Position numbers and translations under genes: made by a program. Below, in pieces: positions 9,601 through 24,600 of a stretch of DNA of 64,000 bases (its first letter is position 1; every line of letters starts with the position of its first letter). Under the pieces are notes generated by a model. It was not told the DNA's origin. It was given only the letters and a program-made list of their open reading frames with translations, and did no database searches. The DNA is from Gavia stellata (taxonomy: Eukaryota; Chordata; Aves; Gaviiformes; Gaviidae), in assembly GCF_030936135.1 (NCBI RefSeq), contig NC_082603.1:19682880-19746879 (forward strand), in the 5' to 3' direction.

Positions 9601-12600
9601 TTTTATATGTACTAAATTTGAAAATGTGGCAGATTTCATGTACCACATTCAAAACTGTTGAAAAAATGATAGATCATTATAATCAGAAGTAATTTTTTAA
9701 TGTTTCCTGCTTGTGTCTTGCAGTTAAACAGTGAAAACATTGACACTTTGATGGAGAAGTTAAGTGAAAATGAAACCCAAAATACAGTAAGTAAATTAAA
9801 ACTTCTGTCTCTTTTTGTTCTATGCTGTACATCTGAAAATGGCTACATCATGGTATCATACAATTTCAAGTGACAGTGGCAAGGTGGGAGTATTAGTGGT
9901 TTATCGTCACAAAATGGAATCTTAGTTTTACATCTGAAATGTTCATCAATGTGCATGGCTGTTGCATTGTTGTGTACAGACATTAAAATAATTTCTTTGT
10001 TAATTTTTTTCCATGAAGAATCTCAGGAGAAAAATACTTGAAAGGGAGAAACATGTTAAAGAACTTTCATCCAGGCTTCAGCTTGAAAAAGTGAGTGACC
10101 AGTTCTGTTGGAATGAATGTTTTCTCCCAATGTACTAATCCTTATTTACAAATCTTACATTTTGAGAAAACCAATTATTTCAAATATCTGTGAAAAAAAG
10201 GAAAATCCTGAAAGATGTTTCCTACAGAAATATCTTAAAACCGTCAAGACTGTATCCAAACCTATTAAGGATACAGGTTATTCTTAACGCTGATGTCCCC
10301 CAGTTCAGGGAGGGGCATAGATCTAGACTAATGGCTTTTGGCTTCTTGTTTACAGATTTGCAATAGTTCTGGAAAAAAATAAAGTAATACAGAGTAAACT
10401 AAACAGATACTGTTCACAGTTAGTTTCCATGGCTCTTTGAGCTCAGTGTATAGGGAAAGGTATTACTGATAGCAGAGCTAATATCGTCAAAGGCTGAGAA
10501 GACCTCATTCATTCTCTGAACCAAAGGAGGGGGCTCAGTGCAGAAACCAACATAGGAAGAGAAGAATTGTCTGTCCTGTATAAGAAGGTACCACCAAAGT
10601 TTCAAAATTATTTTACTGGTAGTTTAGCAATCTGTCTTACGGTACTTGTATACCTAAAGTGCACGTTATGTGTACACAATGCAACGTGGTTCAGTGTTAG
10701 TGAGGGACAGAGTAGGCTCAGTTAAATCTTCAAGGGGACAATGGTGTACTTTGCTTTTTGTAATCCCTTGGGGTTTGTTGAGAGCCATGGTTCTTTAAGA
10801 CCTTTTCTTTGCTTAACCAAGAGAACGTATCACTTGGCTTCAGGATAAACTTAGCCAGCTAATTGTAATAGAGGAGCCTGTGAGGGTGCCCACTTTCACA
10901 CCTGTTAATTGGCATGCCCTTGTCTTTATGCTGAAGTGAAGCGGCATGCTTTCATAGAAACATCCTTTTGCTTGAGAGTAGAAATGCTGAACACAAAAGC
11001 CTGTAAAGATTCTGAAGACCACAATGCCAGCAAACCTCAGCATTGATGGGATCTGTGCAGCATGCCATGCCCTGACTAGGGATCTATCTAATGCTGAACA
11101 ACTTGGGATGCCCAGCATCTGAAGGGATAATTTATTATCTATGCTATCTCCTTGTTCCTTCTTATGTTATCTCCAATAAATGGCATTTTCATCAATACCT
11201 GACTGAGTCTGAGTCTGCCTTTCTGACTGGTATCCATAATGAACACTTGCACTGGTGCATTACAATGCTCTTCTAGACTATACTGATAATTGGACTTCTT
11301 TCTACCCATTTTCATTATTTCTTATTTAGAATGAGCCAAAGGAATCAAGTTGCAAGAAATTTCATAGAATCATCTGACCTCAGTTCTGATTATATAAGTT
11401 GCCTCTTACCTTATGCTTTATGCATCCCCCCAAAATTAGAGTTTGAATTAAATGTATCAATACTTCTAATAGCAGGTGGTAGTCTCTCTTTGGTATTTAA
11501 TGAAGATCAGTTCTGGTCTAATTAGTCAGGGCAGAGCTGATCAATGTGGCTTAATTTTGGTCAACCTGCTAGCTAGATGCCTTTGCTCAGCCTGGATTTC
11601 TGAGTTCGTGCTTCCAGGCCTTATTCATACTACTTGCAGAGTCAAATTAAATATGATGCATCAATTACACATACATTCTTTCAAGTTTGTGATTTCTGTT
11701 TAACGTTAATAACATTAGTAACAACTTACTGCTTGTGAATATACTTGTAGTGCATGTTTTGTCTTTTCCAGCTTTTGAGGACATTAAACTGTCAGTTAGA
11801 AACTGTAAGGCAAAGTAGAAAGAATATAGATAGCATCATACAGCATATCTCCATAGACCAATAGGTTTGTGTTTATTTCTCTATTAGGTCAATGTACGGA
11901 AAGAAAATCACCTGTCAAGATCAGTAAAGGCAGTACAAGCTCACCTGCAATGTCAGATTCAAAGAAAAGAAGTGGAAAACTATGAATTAAAAGTGAAAAT
12001 ACAGGTCAACATATTTTTACTTGTGTTTCAGTTTATTTGAAAAAATTAGCAAAGCCTTATTGTGCTCACAGTTTAACTTGGGTGTGAGAGTTAAATCTTA
12101 AAGTATCACTTGAAATCAAACTCTTGGTAAAAGAAAAATCCCAAACAGGAAAAATCATTAGCTTTATATTTTGCGCAGTCTGCCTTACCACACTATCTTA
12201 ATTGCAAGGGTTTTTTTTTCTTCTTTTCTCAACTTGTGCATAGTAGCAGTTCTGCTGAAGAGAAGTTAAGCACACATAGAAGCATTTGCACTCACCTAAG
12301 TGGGCTGTCTAGAAGATAGATATCCATCCTGAGGCAGTCTCCATATAGTCAATAGAAAGAGATAGGCAAGTCCCCAGGATGAGTTTTTGTTGTCAGATAA
12401 GGGTGATGAATCACCACCTGTTTCTTTTTATTGACTGTGAAGGAATCAATAAACCTCTTAATACTGACTGAAAGAGAAACACTTCAGACTAATGCCTAAC
12501 CTCACTTTGTTTAAGGTAGGTGAAATGATTTCCATTTTGTGTTCTAAAAAGCAAGAAGTAAATTTGGGTATTTGCAGCAGTTACTGGCTTTAGAACAAGG

Positions 12601-15600
12601 CAAGGAACAGGTCACATGTCAGAGGCTGGAGTTTTATGTGGCCTCAGATTTTAGTATTTGAAACTCGTCAAGAACATAGGCAAGAATGAGAAAACATTGA
12701 CTGAAAAATAATGTATTTCTAAGTTCCAAACTTTTTTAGTAGCGTACATCCCCTACGAATTGTATCATCTGAAGTTGTTAAGGAATGTTTAGCAACTCAA
12801 TTTCAAAAAAAGTCACATATGTCTATGTGTGTATAAATACCTCACATTTTCTTCTGAATAAAAATGGCTTTATTTTTCTACCTAGTACAATTATTAGAAT
12901 TCCAACAATATTTTCATTAAGTGATACTTTGATAAAGTAATGTGGTACACAACTGTATTTTCATTCAATCTTTATTTAAAAGTTTTGTTTGTTTGCTCTT
13001 CAAAATGTGCTGAAGTCAGTTGCTAGCTTAAATCCTGGTGACGATTTTGATAATATCTGGACAAAAGCTTGCAACAGCTTAGCATTACCCTTATGAAATT
13101 AATTCTCAATTTAAATTTACCTCAGTCACTAAATAATGCCCAAAGCACTTATTCTTAGTGGGATTGTGACCTCCTGCGGTTATAACAGGGGATAACAATT
13201 GTTTACTTATACCAAGAGTTAAAGTCCATACATAGACTCAGATTTTCTATTTGTTGAAGGTATTCTCCCGCCACCCCCACCGCCCCCAGTCGCATCTTTG
13301 TTTGGTAAATGCCCTATAAGCATCTATACATGAAAACTGCTTCCTGCATATATAGGGGGTTTTATAATTTCATTTTTGAAGTATTATTTTCCTTTTTGGT
13401 GGGTCCCAGTACCTGAGACCGTCTTTCACTTGGAAAATCACACACATTTTACATTGGTTATGGATAAGTTTTGGGGCTGTTAGAAGGACCTATACTGACA
13501 GATACCCTCTCATATGCATAGTATGTGTATTTTGCAGCAATTGGCAAATAGTATCTTGAATAAGGCTGGCACATTAATGTAGTCAGTAGGTAGATGGCAT
13601 GTTATTGCGGTCTTTATTCATGTAGAACATAATTAAGTGTCACACCTAGACCCAAATGTAGGAAACAAATGCATTAATCATTCTTACAGTTAGGATATTT
13701 ATCAGTGACTTGAGACAAATTTATTTACACTGCTAGCCTACTTATATTGCTGTAGTTTGGCAGAAGAATAGTAAGTGATACGAATGGAACTTGCACTTGT
13801 CTTTATGAAAGTAGTTGTCTACTGCTAGCTTGGTTGATCATGTTTTTGATAAGCTGTAGCACCTTAAAAATAATTGCGTCTGAGATTCTCCTTGAAGCAG
13901 AGTCTGGTATTGCTTTTATTGTACAACATCATGTAGCGTTTTAATGCCTGGTCTTTTTTTCCATTCATATTTAAATAACAAATGATATGTAGATGAAAAA
14001 TACAAAAGTCATGAAGTTCGAGAGATCAGCTTCCTGGACTGGATGGGATCATTACACTGCCTTCATCAGAGTGATGTAAAGTGATATAGTTAGTCAGAAA
14101 TATTAACATATGGAAACAGATTTTAAATGTAATTGCTATTCCTGATTATGTTACATCACAAAATGATCTGGAAGGTACAGAATTTGAAGAGAGTTGATGT
14201 TTAATTATACTGCAGACTCTAGAAAAGAAAATAGCAGAGTGGAAACTTCAAGTTGGTGAATACAAACACCAGATGTTAGCCTTAAGGAAAACAAGTGAGC
14301 AAAAGAAGACTGCTCTGAAAAAAGCAATCAGATCCCAGAAACAAAGAGCTGAACACTTTGAAGCAGCTGTGGAAAATTTAACCTCCAAAATAAGAGAACG
14401 CGTGAGTGACTATGCTGTGGACAATGTTGTGCTGTATTATTTTAAACTGAGCAATTTGGAGACTTTCACCTGTGGAAAACAGGAAAAGTTGGTTGGTCAT
14501 GTGTTTGTCTGTCTTCTTTTTTTGCTCCTTGGTTAAGGAAAAGGTTGCTGTAAGTGACGCACACTGTTACTACATTCACTGCCTTTGTTTTGTTAAAATT
14601 TAGTGAATGTCTTAAGCCATGAGATAGTACACTTCAAACTGTAGTAAGTAAGAGGAGTCTGAGTGGCTTTCTGTTATACCTCTCCTGATCTTTCTGTTAG
14701 ACCTTTATGGATATATATTGACTAATCTCAGAAGTATAGTATACTAACTGAGAATTGGTGATTGGGGTTTGAAGTCTTTGTTTTCTTTATTTATCAGTGT
14801 ATGACATCTCATGTGGAGACTTAGCTTTCTGTTTCTAAGCTGCTTGCTCTGAACCTTTTCAAAATCCATGTACAAAACTTCCTTAATCCAAATTGTTCCT
14901 TAGATTCTTGCTCTGCATATCCCTACAGTGTGTAATTGTTCAAAAAGACCAGTTGGATCAGAACTGTGCCGAGATCTTTGTTGCCTTATTTAGATTTCCT
15001 AATAAGAGTATGTTTTCATACTCTTAGATATATTGCCATAATTTTGGATACGTCAGTATTAAAGATATATTTTTCCAGTTAGTATACTAGGAGATGGTTT
15101 ATAATTTTTTTTGTTTGTTTGTTTTCTTTGATCTTTGTGAGAAGACAGTAGTGGGTCTTTAAGTACACTTCGCAGTACAGAGGGATGGCAACTAACTCCA
15201 GAAGTTTTGATATTTTGTAGTCACGGTTGTTTTCTTTCCCCATTGAAGACCTGGTATATTTTCAAGATAGCATGTGTTGGTTGATGAACCATCCTTCTCT
15301 GAGGGACTTGACTTAACTTTGCATTTCTTACCGAGCTATTATTTTTTATTCTTAAAATGTTTTGGCAGAATTTTATTTCTCTATTAATTGATATAACTTA
15401 TATATAGTAGAGATGTATTGGAGACAAATATTTTTGTTGTAAGAAAATGTTTTCATCTTAAATTTTGAAATATTGTTGTATTCTACAGCTGATATACAGT
15501 GCCAGTGTTTAACTGTGTCGCTGCCTTGAACATAAGTCTATACTTAGACCTTAAGTTTTTAAAATGTGTGTAGTTTTGTTTATTTTCTTTTGAGACAAGA

Positions 15601-18600
15601 CAAAATTTACATTGCTTTGTACTAGAGAGATCTAAGCCATCTTATATTAAATAGCTCTCGTGTTTAGAAAATTTTGTAGAACTAGATGGTATTCTTCAGT
15701 GGCCTTCTTTTATTACATAATTTGTAATTCCTGTATTCTCTAGGAAGTCAAACTGTCTGAGATACTGTCAGCTTCCGATGTCTGGAAAAACCAGCATGAT
15801 AGAATAGTTGAAGGAAAGACAACGTTACAAATTCAAACAGAAGATCTTAAGAAGTAAGTTAAACTGTTGATCTAGTTTTTTGGTTTCTAGTTTTTTGGTT
15901 TCTGTAGTCACACAGTCTGGATATTTAGTAGTGTAGTACTTAGGCTGACAATGTAGACAAGTTTATGTATTCATATTTTAAAATGCTGAGCAGAATTTAA
16001 AAGTTGGAAACTAGAAAAAATTTAGGATTTCTAGCCTTCTCTCTGCTGTATTTCACAACTTTTTCTAATACTTCATTCTCTCATACAAGTAAGGAACATT
16101 TTCTTTCTCCTGCATGCTTCCGATTAGCCTGAACTTGCTAGTAGCTAGTATGCTGCTTCCTCAGAACCATTTATTTAGTAACTGATTAAACAGCTTGAGT
16201 GTTAACTCTTGTGTCTACTGCAGTATAGAAGAAGGTTCTTACTTAGGCTTCTATTTCTACTTCAGATTAATGACAGCAAAATTATTTCAGTTTCACTGAT
16301 GTCTCACCCCACTAGAGTATAGAGAAGAGTGTCTCTCATGCGTCTTTGAACAGTTTATTCTTGTAAGGAAAAGCAACACAAAATTGTCCAACTTTATTCA
16401 AACTATGCAGTCAAATCTTACTGTACATGAAGGATATGGCATTTTCTTTGTCAGGCAGTGATAAATATTCTTTTACCTTTTCTCTTAGTAGAAATATGGA
16501 CTATAATTCAAACAAGAAAAAGAAACTGGTAGGTGCCTTTATGCTAGGTCTAAGACAAAAGTAAAGAACTTGATTCATGCTCAAATACGTAACAGCTAAA
16601 ATTAAATTGGCTTGACTCTTTTGTATTTGTTTCAGAAAACCTGACATTTCTGAAAATATTTTCAGCATATTTTAAAATTTAACAGGAGTACAGGTACACA
16701 ATGTCAGTCCAAAAATCTGTGTAGCCCACTATTGGTCCAGTGTATATGAGGAGGCATCTGGGAAAGAATAAGAGAAGGGAAGCATCTATGATACTTGCCT
16801 GGAGTGCTTTTTCTGCTTCCAGCTGTTTTTTGCTGGTTTTATTTTAGCGGAAAATAGAAGTCTTTGCTTGAAATGTACCATTCTAACAAGACTCGTTCTG
16901 CTAGGCAGTGTATGACTAACTAAACAGCAAAACAAATTTTGTTGTTTAACTTCATTAACATGAAAAGCAAATGGTGAGGCATATAGCACGATTTGTTGCT
17001 TTTAATAATGGAAAGTACCATTCTTAAACTAGCTATGGAATGTTCTCAGTAGGGCATTATATGATAGACCTTATAAATTCAATATCATTCCATTTTGTAC
17101 AGTGTGTTTATGCATAGTTGTCTTGGAAGTATGCTTGGGTGTTCTAGGTGATGAATTTATTTATAATTGAGCTAGGGCCACTTCCTTGGTGGACCACATC
17201 TGTTTCGGAAAGTTTCTTCTTTCAATAGATACTGCTTTCTTGGGATGCTTAAATGTGTTCTCCCGATTCTTGTTGGTTTTCTTTCGTTTCTTTTTAATAA
17301 GATAAGAACAATGAAGGAGTATGTATTAAGGTACAATTTAATTTGCATAGTGAGAGTCTTGGAAGCATTATATATGATATAGACGTTCTTGCCTGTGTAA
17401 TAAGACAGATCACAAGCCTTTTGGAAGACCTGAAAAGAAAGGAGGAATGGAGAAGAAACTCACATGAGGAAATTCTTGGAAAGCTAAATTCTGTTAACTC
17501 TGAAAATGAAAATATTTACCTTGAAAATGAAAAATTAAAGGTGAGATTATTTTAATCATTGTTGAATGGCTCTGCATTTCTGATACATTAAGAAGTAACC
17601 ACATTAATTCCCTTTTGGCCTTCTGTCTAGAGATCCCAAACCTGTGGAATAAATTCTGCCATCCATTTTTTACAGTAAGTGAAAATGAGACATTGAAAAT
17701 TTATCAGTGGAAATCTATGGCAGATCTAGGAACAGGGTTGTCTAATCATCTATCTACTTAACCAGGATGCTTTTTATTTTACGGTCAGTAGCTACAAAAT
17801 TGCTTAATTGGAAATTGTTATTTTCCAGTTAAAGAACTGAGTTTAGCTCAATTATTAATTTTGATTTTTAAAGGGTTTACAGGTTTTGTATTGTATTTAT
17901 CCTCCAAACTAAATATTCTCATGAGCTGACAAATGAACTGTGGGGTATCATTTTTGTTTGATAGAATAAATAATTGTATCACTCTTTTTAATGTCTGCAG
18001 GTCACTTGCTAGTAATATCATATTGTAGATTGAGTTATTTTAATAACACTCTTACAATTTTTGTATTTTCTGTGTTTTAATCAAGGCCTCCCTTGCTACA
18101 TTGGAAACCAGTACTGTATCTGTTGAAAATGAATTGCTAAATCTGCAAGAAAAGGCAAAGGTGCAGAAAAACCTTGTTGAACAGTATAAAAACCAGGTGA
18201 CTAGCATATTTGAAATGTTCAAGTATGGGTTTTAAATTTTTAAGCAGTTTTGAGGAAATTATAAAGGTTGTTTTTGTAATAAAACAGATTTGTTGTCATG
18301 TTGACTGTAATACTGTTGTAACATCGAGGATGATAGAAGAGAGTACCATTACAAACCATACCCAAGAATAGTCTCCACACTATTAGTACAAGTAGTGCTT
18401 ACTGAATTGTGTGAAGCCCAGCTAAAGCTCACTGAAGCCAACAGAGCTAATTACATACTTGCTTAGAAAAGATCTGCTTCCTAAAAAGCAAGTTGGCAAC
18501 CCAGTAAACTATATTTAAAAAGTAAAATTTGAGTCTGATGTCTTTAGTGGGCACATCCAATGATATTTTACCTCTCCTTGGTCATATCTTTATTTCCACA

Positions 18601-21600
18601 TTCCTAAGAACAGTAAAACAGCACTCAAGTACTGTTGTAAGAGGTTTTTTTTATTTACATCGGTAGCTCCACATTGAAAATACCAGCAAAACATATAAAG
18701 CAGACTTAAAATGGGCTTTTCATCAATTCCTTTTTTGTATTTGGCTTTACTCACAGAGATGGAATTTTAGAACATTGATTCAAAGTTGTATATATTTCTG
18801 CTATAGCATAGATACCATTTCACTGACAGTCTTCACTTATCTGTTTTTAAAATCATTGACAAGAAAAAAGGCTTGATACGAACTCGAAGTACAAGCAGTG
18901 TGCCTTGTCTGTGGGACACATCACCATAATTAATGTTGCCAGGTTTAAGATGGGAGATGTGGTTCCAGGGAACAGCCAAGCTTAAGCTGTGAGTGGGATG
19001 AACTTCCCTAGCCTGTAGCTGTGGTGACTCCAGATGGGAACTCTTGTTGGTGATACTTGTTATCTGGGGAGAGAAGGGTGAGTCATGCTGGCTGCTTCTG
19101 TAGCACAACTGTAGCTCATTCTCCATTGTTGAAAATGAAATACTGATATCAGAGTGCTTTTTACCTGGTTACCCTTCTATATTTGCTGTAGTGAGTAGGA
19201 TAATGAAAATAAATAACTTCATATAGTGACAAATACTGAGCTTCTATTTAGAAATCAAAGGTTTTGCTTTATGGTTCATACTGGCGATTCTCTTCTCTAT
19301 ATTTAAAAGAAACACCTTGAAAATGTATGTGAAAAATATATTGTGTCCTAGGTACAAAAATTGCAAACAGCAGTAGAAGAATTGAAATCCAGATATGGAA
19401 CAGTCTTAAATGAAAACAAAAGAATAACAGAAAACAAATGCTTAGAAGTAGATAAGGTAAGTTTTGCAGTCATAAAGCATGTTTCCAAACAATTCTGTGG
19501 GTCACTGACAATCACTACATTGTTGTGATCCACTTATGAGAAGTCACAAGGTACTAGCTCTTTTTCTTTTTTCTTTTTCCATCTATAAGATTGGTTTTGA
19601 ATTCATTGAATGCTTTACTAACTCTTACTTGTGAGCGGGTGGTTTTTTGGATACTACACAACTGCAAACAGGTGAGAAATGTTTCCCAGAGTAATACTAT
19701 TTTAGAATTCAAGAATTCATTTTATAACTTCTAAAAATGTGATTTTGTTATTGATGATTTTAAAACTAGACCTCTCAACAGAACAGCTGTGAAAGTTGCA
19801 TAGGGAAGCAAACCTACTGTAAGACTATAAACCTGCTGTAAGACAAAGACTTAAACTTTGCGGTGTAAGTTGTTTGTTTTAACTAGCAGTTAAAATGGAC
19901 AATCAATACAGAGATGAGTTTTAAGTTTTTTCAGCAGGTGGAGTTGAATACTGGAACAGAGTTAGCACATTCTTAAGCATCAGAAAACAATATAAAATTG
20001 GTAAGAAAATCACTTTCCTTGGTTCCACTGCTCATCAAAATACATATTATTTTAAGTGATGAAGCTGAGGCAGGGACAGGTTTTGCATTGCCTGCAATGT
20101 TCTGTTTTACGGAACAGAATTAGTCCTCACAGAGAAGCATCTCGGATGTTCATTTTATTTTATACTAACTTTATTTTTCAATGATTCAGTTGTAGAATGG
20201 AAAAAAATATTTTCTGATCCCCTAAATAATATTTGCACAGCATTGTATGTGGCTTTAGGTGGCATTAGGTGTTGCCCTCTTTTCAAATACTGCAATAGCT
20301 GTATGGTCAGAACTTTTCTGGTAATCTGCTTAGTGTGTGTGTATGCCATCTCCCAAAATATATTGCAATAAAAATAATATCAAAATTTGGGTATTGCATG
20401 ATGAACTGCTAACACTTGCATAATTTTGTAAATGTTCATTGTGAGTGTTCCTGAGTCTTTAATGAAATGTAGTCAGACACAGATGGTGAACTTGTAAATT
20501 TGTTAGTATTTTATAAAATAGGTGACATTATGCAATGTGTATAGTATTTCAGATTTATTACTTACATGGAAAGCCATTAAGTATTACAACAATTAATTTA
20601 TGGTTTCACACTTACATTTTTCTCCTGTGATGCTATGATGCAGGTGAGGGACAAAATGGAGGCTGAGTTAAATGAGTTAGAACATGTTTGTGACTTGCTG
20701 AAAGCAGCTGAGGAAAGGCAGCAAGGATATCAGGAAAAGCTTATGTCCTGGAAAAGGATCCATGCACAGAAATGCAGAACCCTTAGGGAGCTGCAGGTTC
20801 AGGTGCTTAGAACATACTGATTTTTGAAGATAAATGAGAAAATTATGTGGAAGAAAGTCTCTGGAACATTTTTTTCCTATTAGCGTGTGTGACAGTTGTG
20901 TGGTTTCCTTTGTTATTTGCTTCATAAATCAAAAGCTCCTTCTGTAGAAATAGTACAATGCAAATAAAACTATCACCAACAGTATTTACATGAATTCAGT
21001 ATATGACAAAACTAGTTACTTATATTTACTTTTAGATTCTGTACCTTTTAAGTGAGTATATTGTTGATCCTTTTGAATAGTTATGTCCTGAGATGTGTTG
21101 CAGTATTCTTCCTGGAAATAAATGTGCGAGTCTAATTATAGTTTGTATCTAGTGGAATAGTTTAGTTCCACATTCAAAATTTTTAATTCCACTTTTCACA
21201 TTAAAAACACAGTTTTTAATGACTAATTTATAAACCAGATAATATTTGCTCATATAAGTAGTCATAAATTACATTGTTGACTATGTATAACTTTAACATT
21301 TTAATGATTACATTGTGTTCGTTGATAAAATACATTAAAAATTATTTAATAGGATGATTTCTATTTTTAGCAGTATTTTAGCACTACTGCTTGTATTTTC
21401 TCTTAAGCCTGAATATGAATATTCCTCAGCATTTTTGTCTATGACATCAATTTCAATGGCAGGGCTAAGTTTGGGGTTTTTTGTTGTTTTCTTTTCTCTT
21501 TTATGTGCTTTTGAGTTAGAAGAGAATACTCTGCTAGCACGAATGACAGAAGTGTTTGTTTGAATGAGTAGGGTGGGAAAGGGGCTTAATCTTCTTCCCG

Positions 21601-24600
21601 TGTCAGTGGGAAAACCAGCTGAAACACAGTGAGTCTCTGTGTCCCTACAGACTTTATATGCTTATAAAAAAAATAGCTCTTGATTTTGTTTTAAATTTCT
21701 TGTCAAGATGATCTTTATAGCATCAAATTTTGTTCTTGTTTGTATCATTTTAAATACTCCTTCCAGAAATGCTCATAAACTCATAAATCCATCTTTGCTT
21801 AGCGAATTACTTAAGCAACCATTGATTTTTGAGGTGCATATGTAAAATGATACATGTAATTTTTAACTACACGTTTTCCTGAATAAATGCAAAAAACCTC
21901 TTGAGTATAGTGAAGTAATTGGGAATATAATCACTAGTCTGGTGGAACAGCAGTTAAATTTCAGCATTAAATCTTGGTGACGTCTTTTAGAGATTCTGAC
22001 CCTTGATCCTGTGGTCAGAATTTAGGAAAATTCCTTTTGAAGTAACTGGACCATGTGCAGAAACCCTCTTCTGTGTTCAGCTGGACCAGGACATCAGTTT
22101 ACTGCGCCACTGCTGGAGGTTTCTGCTACTACCAGTCTGCTAGCTGAACAGCCTGTAATTCACATAAGCAAAATCAACCAGATTAGCTCAAATTACTGGA
22201 TGGAACTGCTTGAGGTAGTCCTGTGAATGATGGAGGTTGCCTCTTAAATGGTGCCAGCAGGCTGGTGATGTGGCTATTTATTGCTAATCTGCTGTTGATG
22301 GGTGGTAGCAAGGGCAATAATCTCATCACTACTGTTACTAAATTTAAAAGAAAACATATAACAGTTTGTCAATCTGGATGCTGGACAGGGGAGGACAGTT
22401 TGGCTTCTTGCTTTCTTCAGCTTCTGCTACTGGCGTACCTCTTTTTATGAACTTGATTGTCTTTTTTGATATTCACTACTTTCTGAAATTCTTTGCCAGT
22501 GCTACACTGTTCTTCTGTGATAACTGTATATACATGCGGTATTATTTTTATGCTTCCTGTGACTGTAGTGTGAGGGAACTTGTTTTTGCTAGAGTCTAAA
22601 GCTTAAGAGTCAAAGTTCACAAGGAGGTAGACCTGGCCAACTCCTAATACACAAGGCTGCATGAGCAGCATATGGATTTTGTTAGGACTTCACTTTGTTA
22701 CATAGCAGGTTTTCAGTCTTAAAGTGTTCACACAAAGTTTTAGTCTGCTACTTTGGCTGTATTTTATTTGTTTTAAATACAAGATAATGTTTACTTGAAT
22801 ATAACATAGTGTTTACCTGAAATTACAGTTATAAATTGTTTGATTGAATTTTAATAGGCAAGCTTACTTTACTCTGTAATAACCTGTATACAGGTGTCTT
22901 CAACTGGAAACAAATCGTCATTTTCACAGGAGGACAGTGTAACTTCTATGGGCAGTCATTCCTTAGAAGAAGAAAACAGTAACATTCAGAAGAAATATGA
23001 AGATCTTAAAAGGTAACTTCTTAAAAATTTGACTGCAATTAATTCCTACACTCTTCTGCTGTAGGGAATGATAATATATTAATCTGTTTTGCGTAAAGGC
23101 AATTAGAAAAGGTGGAATTTCAAAATGAAGAACTTGCTTGTCAGCTCAAAAAAGAAGATGAGAGTCTTCAGTGCAGTAAATTGCAGCTTGAGGAGAAAAT
23201 TGCAGAATATAATGGGTTAACCAGACAACTGGAATCTGCCATGGAAGAAAGGAGAAAAATGGTACTGATGATTTAATAAATCTTTTAATCTTGTTTGCTA
23301 TTTCCTATTTGAAAATAGCATTAAAACTAAATGTGCTTGGGAAGAAAAGATGGGACAAGATTATTTTGCATGTCGGAAGCAATACTAAAAAGTTACTGGG
23401 AATTCTGCATGTTTAAATATGGATTGCACAATTCAACTTCTTTGTGGAATTCAGATCCTATTGAAATTAATAACGATGATCAGTGGACAAAAATTTCACC
23501 ATCATTTTTTGGTGACAAATCAAAATGCTTTAACCACCTAATATTTTGCCACATGCGGCAAAAAGTCACTGGACAAAAGCTTAATCTTTCCTTTTTCTTA
23601 TTTTCTTTGGAATAGGTAGCCCACAAGAACTTTGGTGTTGAAATCCTCATTTTAGAGGAAGGCCTTGCACACTTTCAGTATTAGGCAGAGATTTGTCATT
23701 TGTAGAAAGAGTGCAAACAGTAAATCAAATGGAAGAGGAAATGTAGGAATTTAGATTGCAGTGAATTGCATTGGTTTAATCAGAAAATATGTGTGAAGTT
23801 GTAATTTCTGTCTCAGATTAATCATGTTGAAATAAACTATCTGAATTTTCTCAATAGTGTCTGAGGATATTGATTTGGTTTTGAAAAAATAACAAGTTTG
23901 GGTAAGCTTACAAATGAGTCACAAAAGTGTGTCCCTCTCAATAATATGACATTTTTTTCCAAATTGAAACTTCTTTCAAATTTAGCCAGAATATTTCCCA
24001 GGTTTATTTAGTTTCTGTGCATGGGAAATAGCTGAAGTATTAGGTGACAGAATAGGAGATAGAGCTACTAATGCTAAGATACAAGAAAATAATTTGGTTT
24101 GGGCTGTAAGTGAAAGTAAATATACACCATTTCTCTCTCATTACTATTACAGGTAGCCAAAGAACTGGAAAAAATGTCATACAAAGAACAAGCCCTTCAG
24201 AGAAAAATGCTAGTTCTGGAAACTGAAGTGAGAGAAAGGCAAGAAGAGAAAAAACAACTCCTCTGCATATTTCACCATGTGAGGAAATAATATTGTTTAT
24301 GACTTAAGAAATTACTTACCACATCACCATTTACATGAAGTTCCTTTTACTGGAAAACACACTTTTAATACAATTGATACGTACTTTGGGGAACAGCAAA
24401 TTAATTCAACCTAACAATATACTTTGTATATTGACATTTCTAATAGACTTAACAGATGCCTGGTCTATTTTACTAAATCACTGGAATAATATTGGGTTTA
24501 CATCTCTTATTGAATACAGGTTTCCCAGCAAGGCAAAAATCAAAAAATATGTATGATGTTGTAATTGCCCTCCCAGATTAATCGTGTTCCGTAAGCATAC

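Noticed and set aside
11365-11400. TCATAGAATCATCTGACCT, reminiscent of the 3' end of a reversed CR1 LINE
   Set aside because: Only about 20 bases resemble the family and no further CR1 sequence follows; not enough for an annotation. A similar weak hit at 25864 was rejected for the same reason.
14273-14536. 87-codon open frame as an independent gene
   Set aside because: It is exon 7 of ODF2L read through its donor into the intron.
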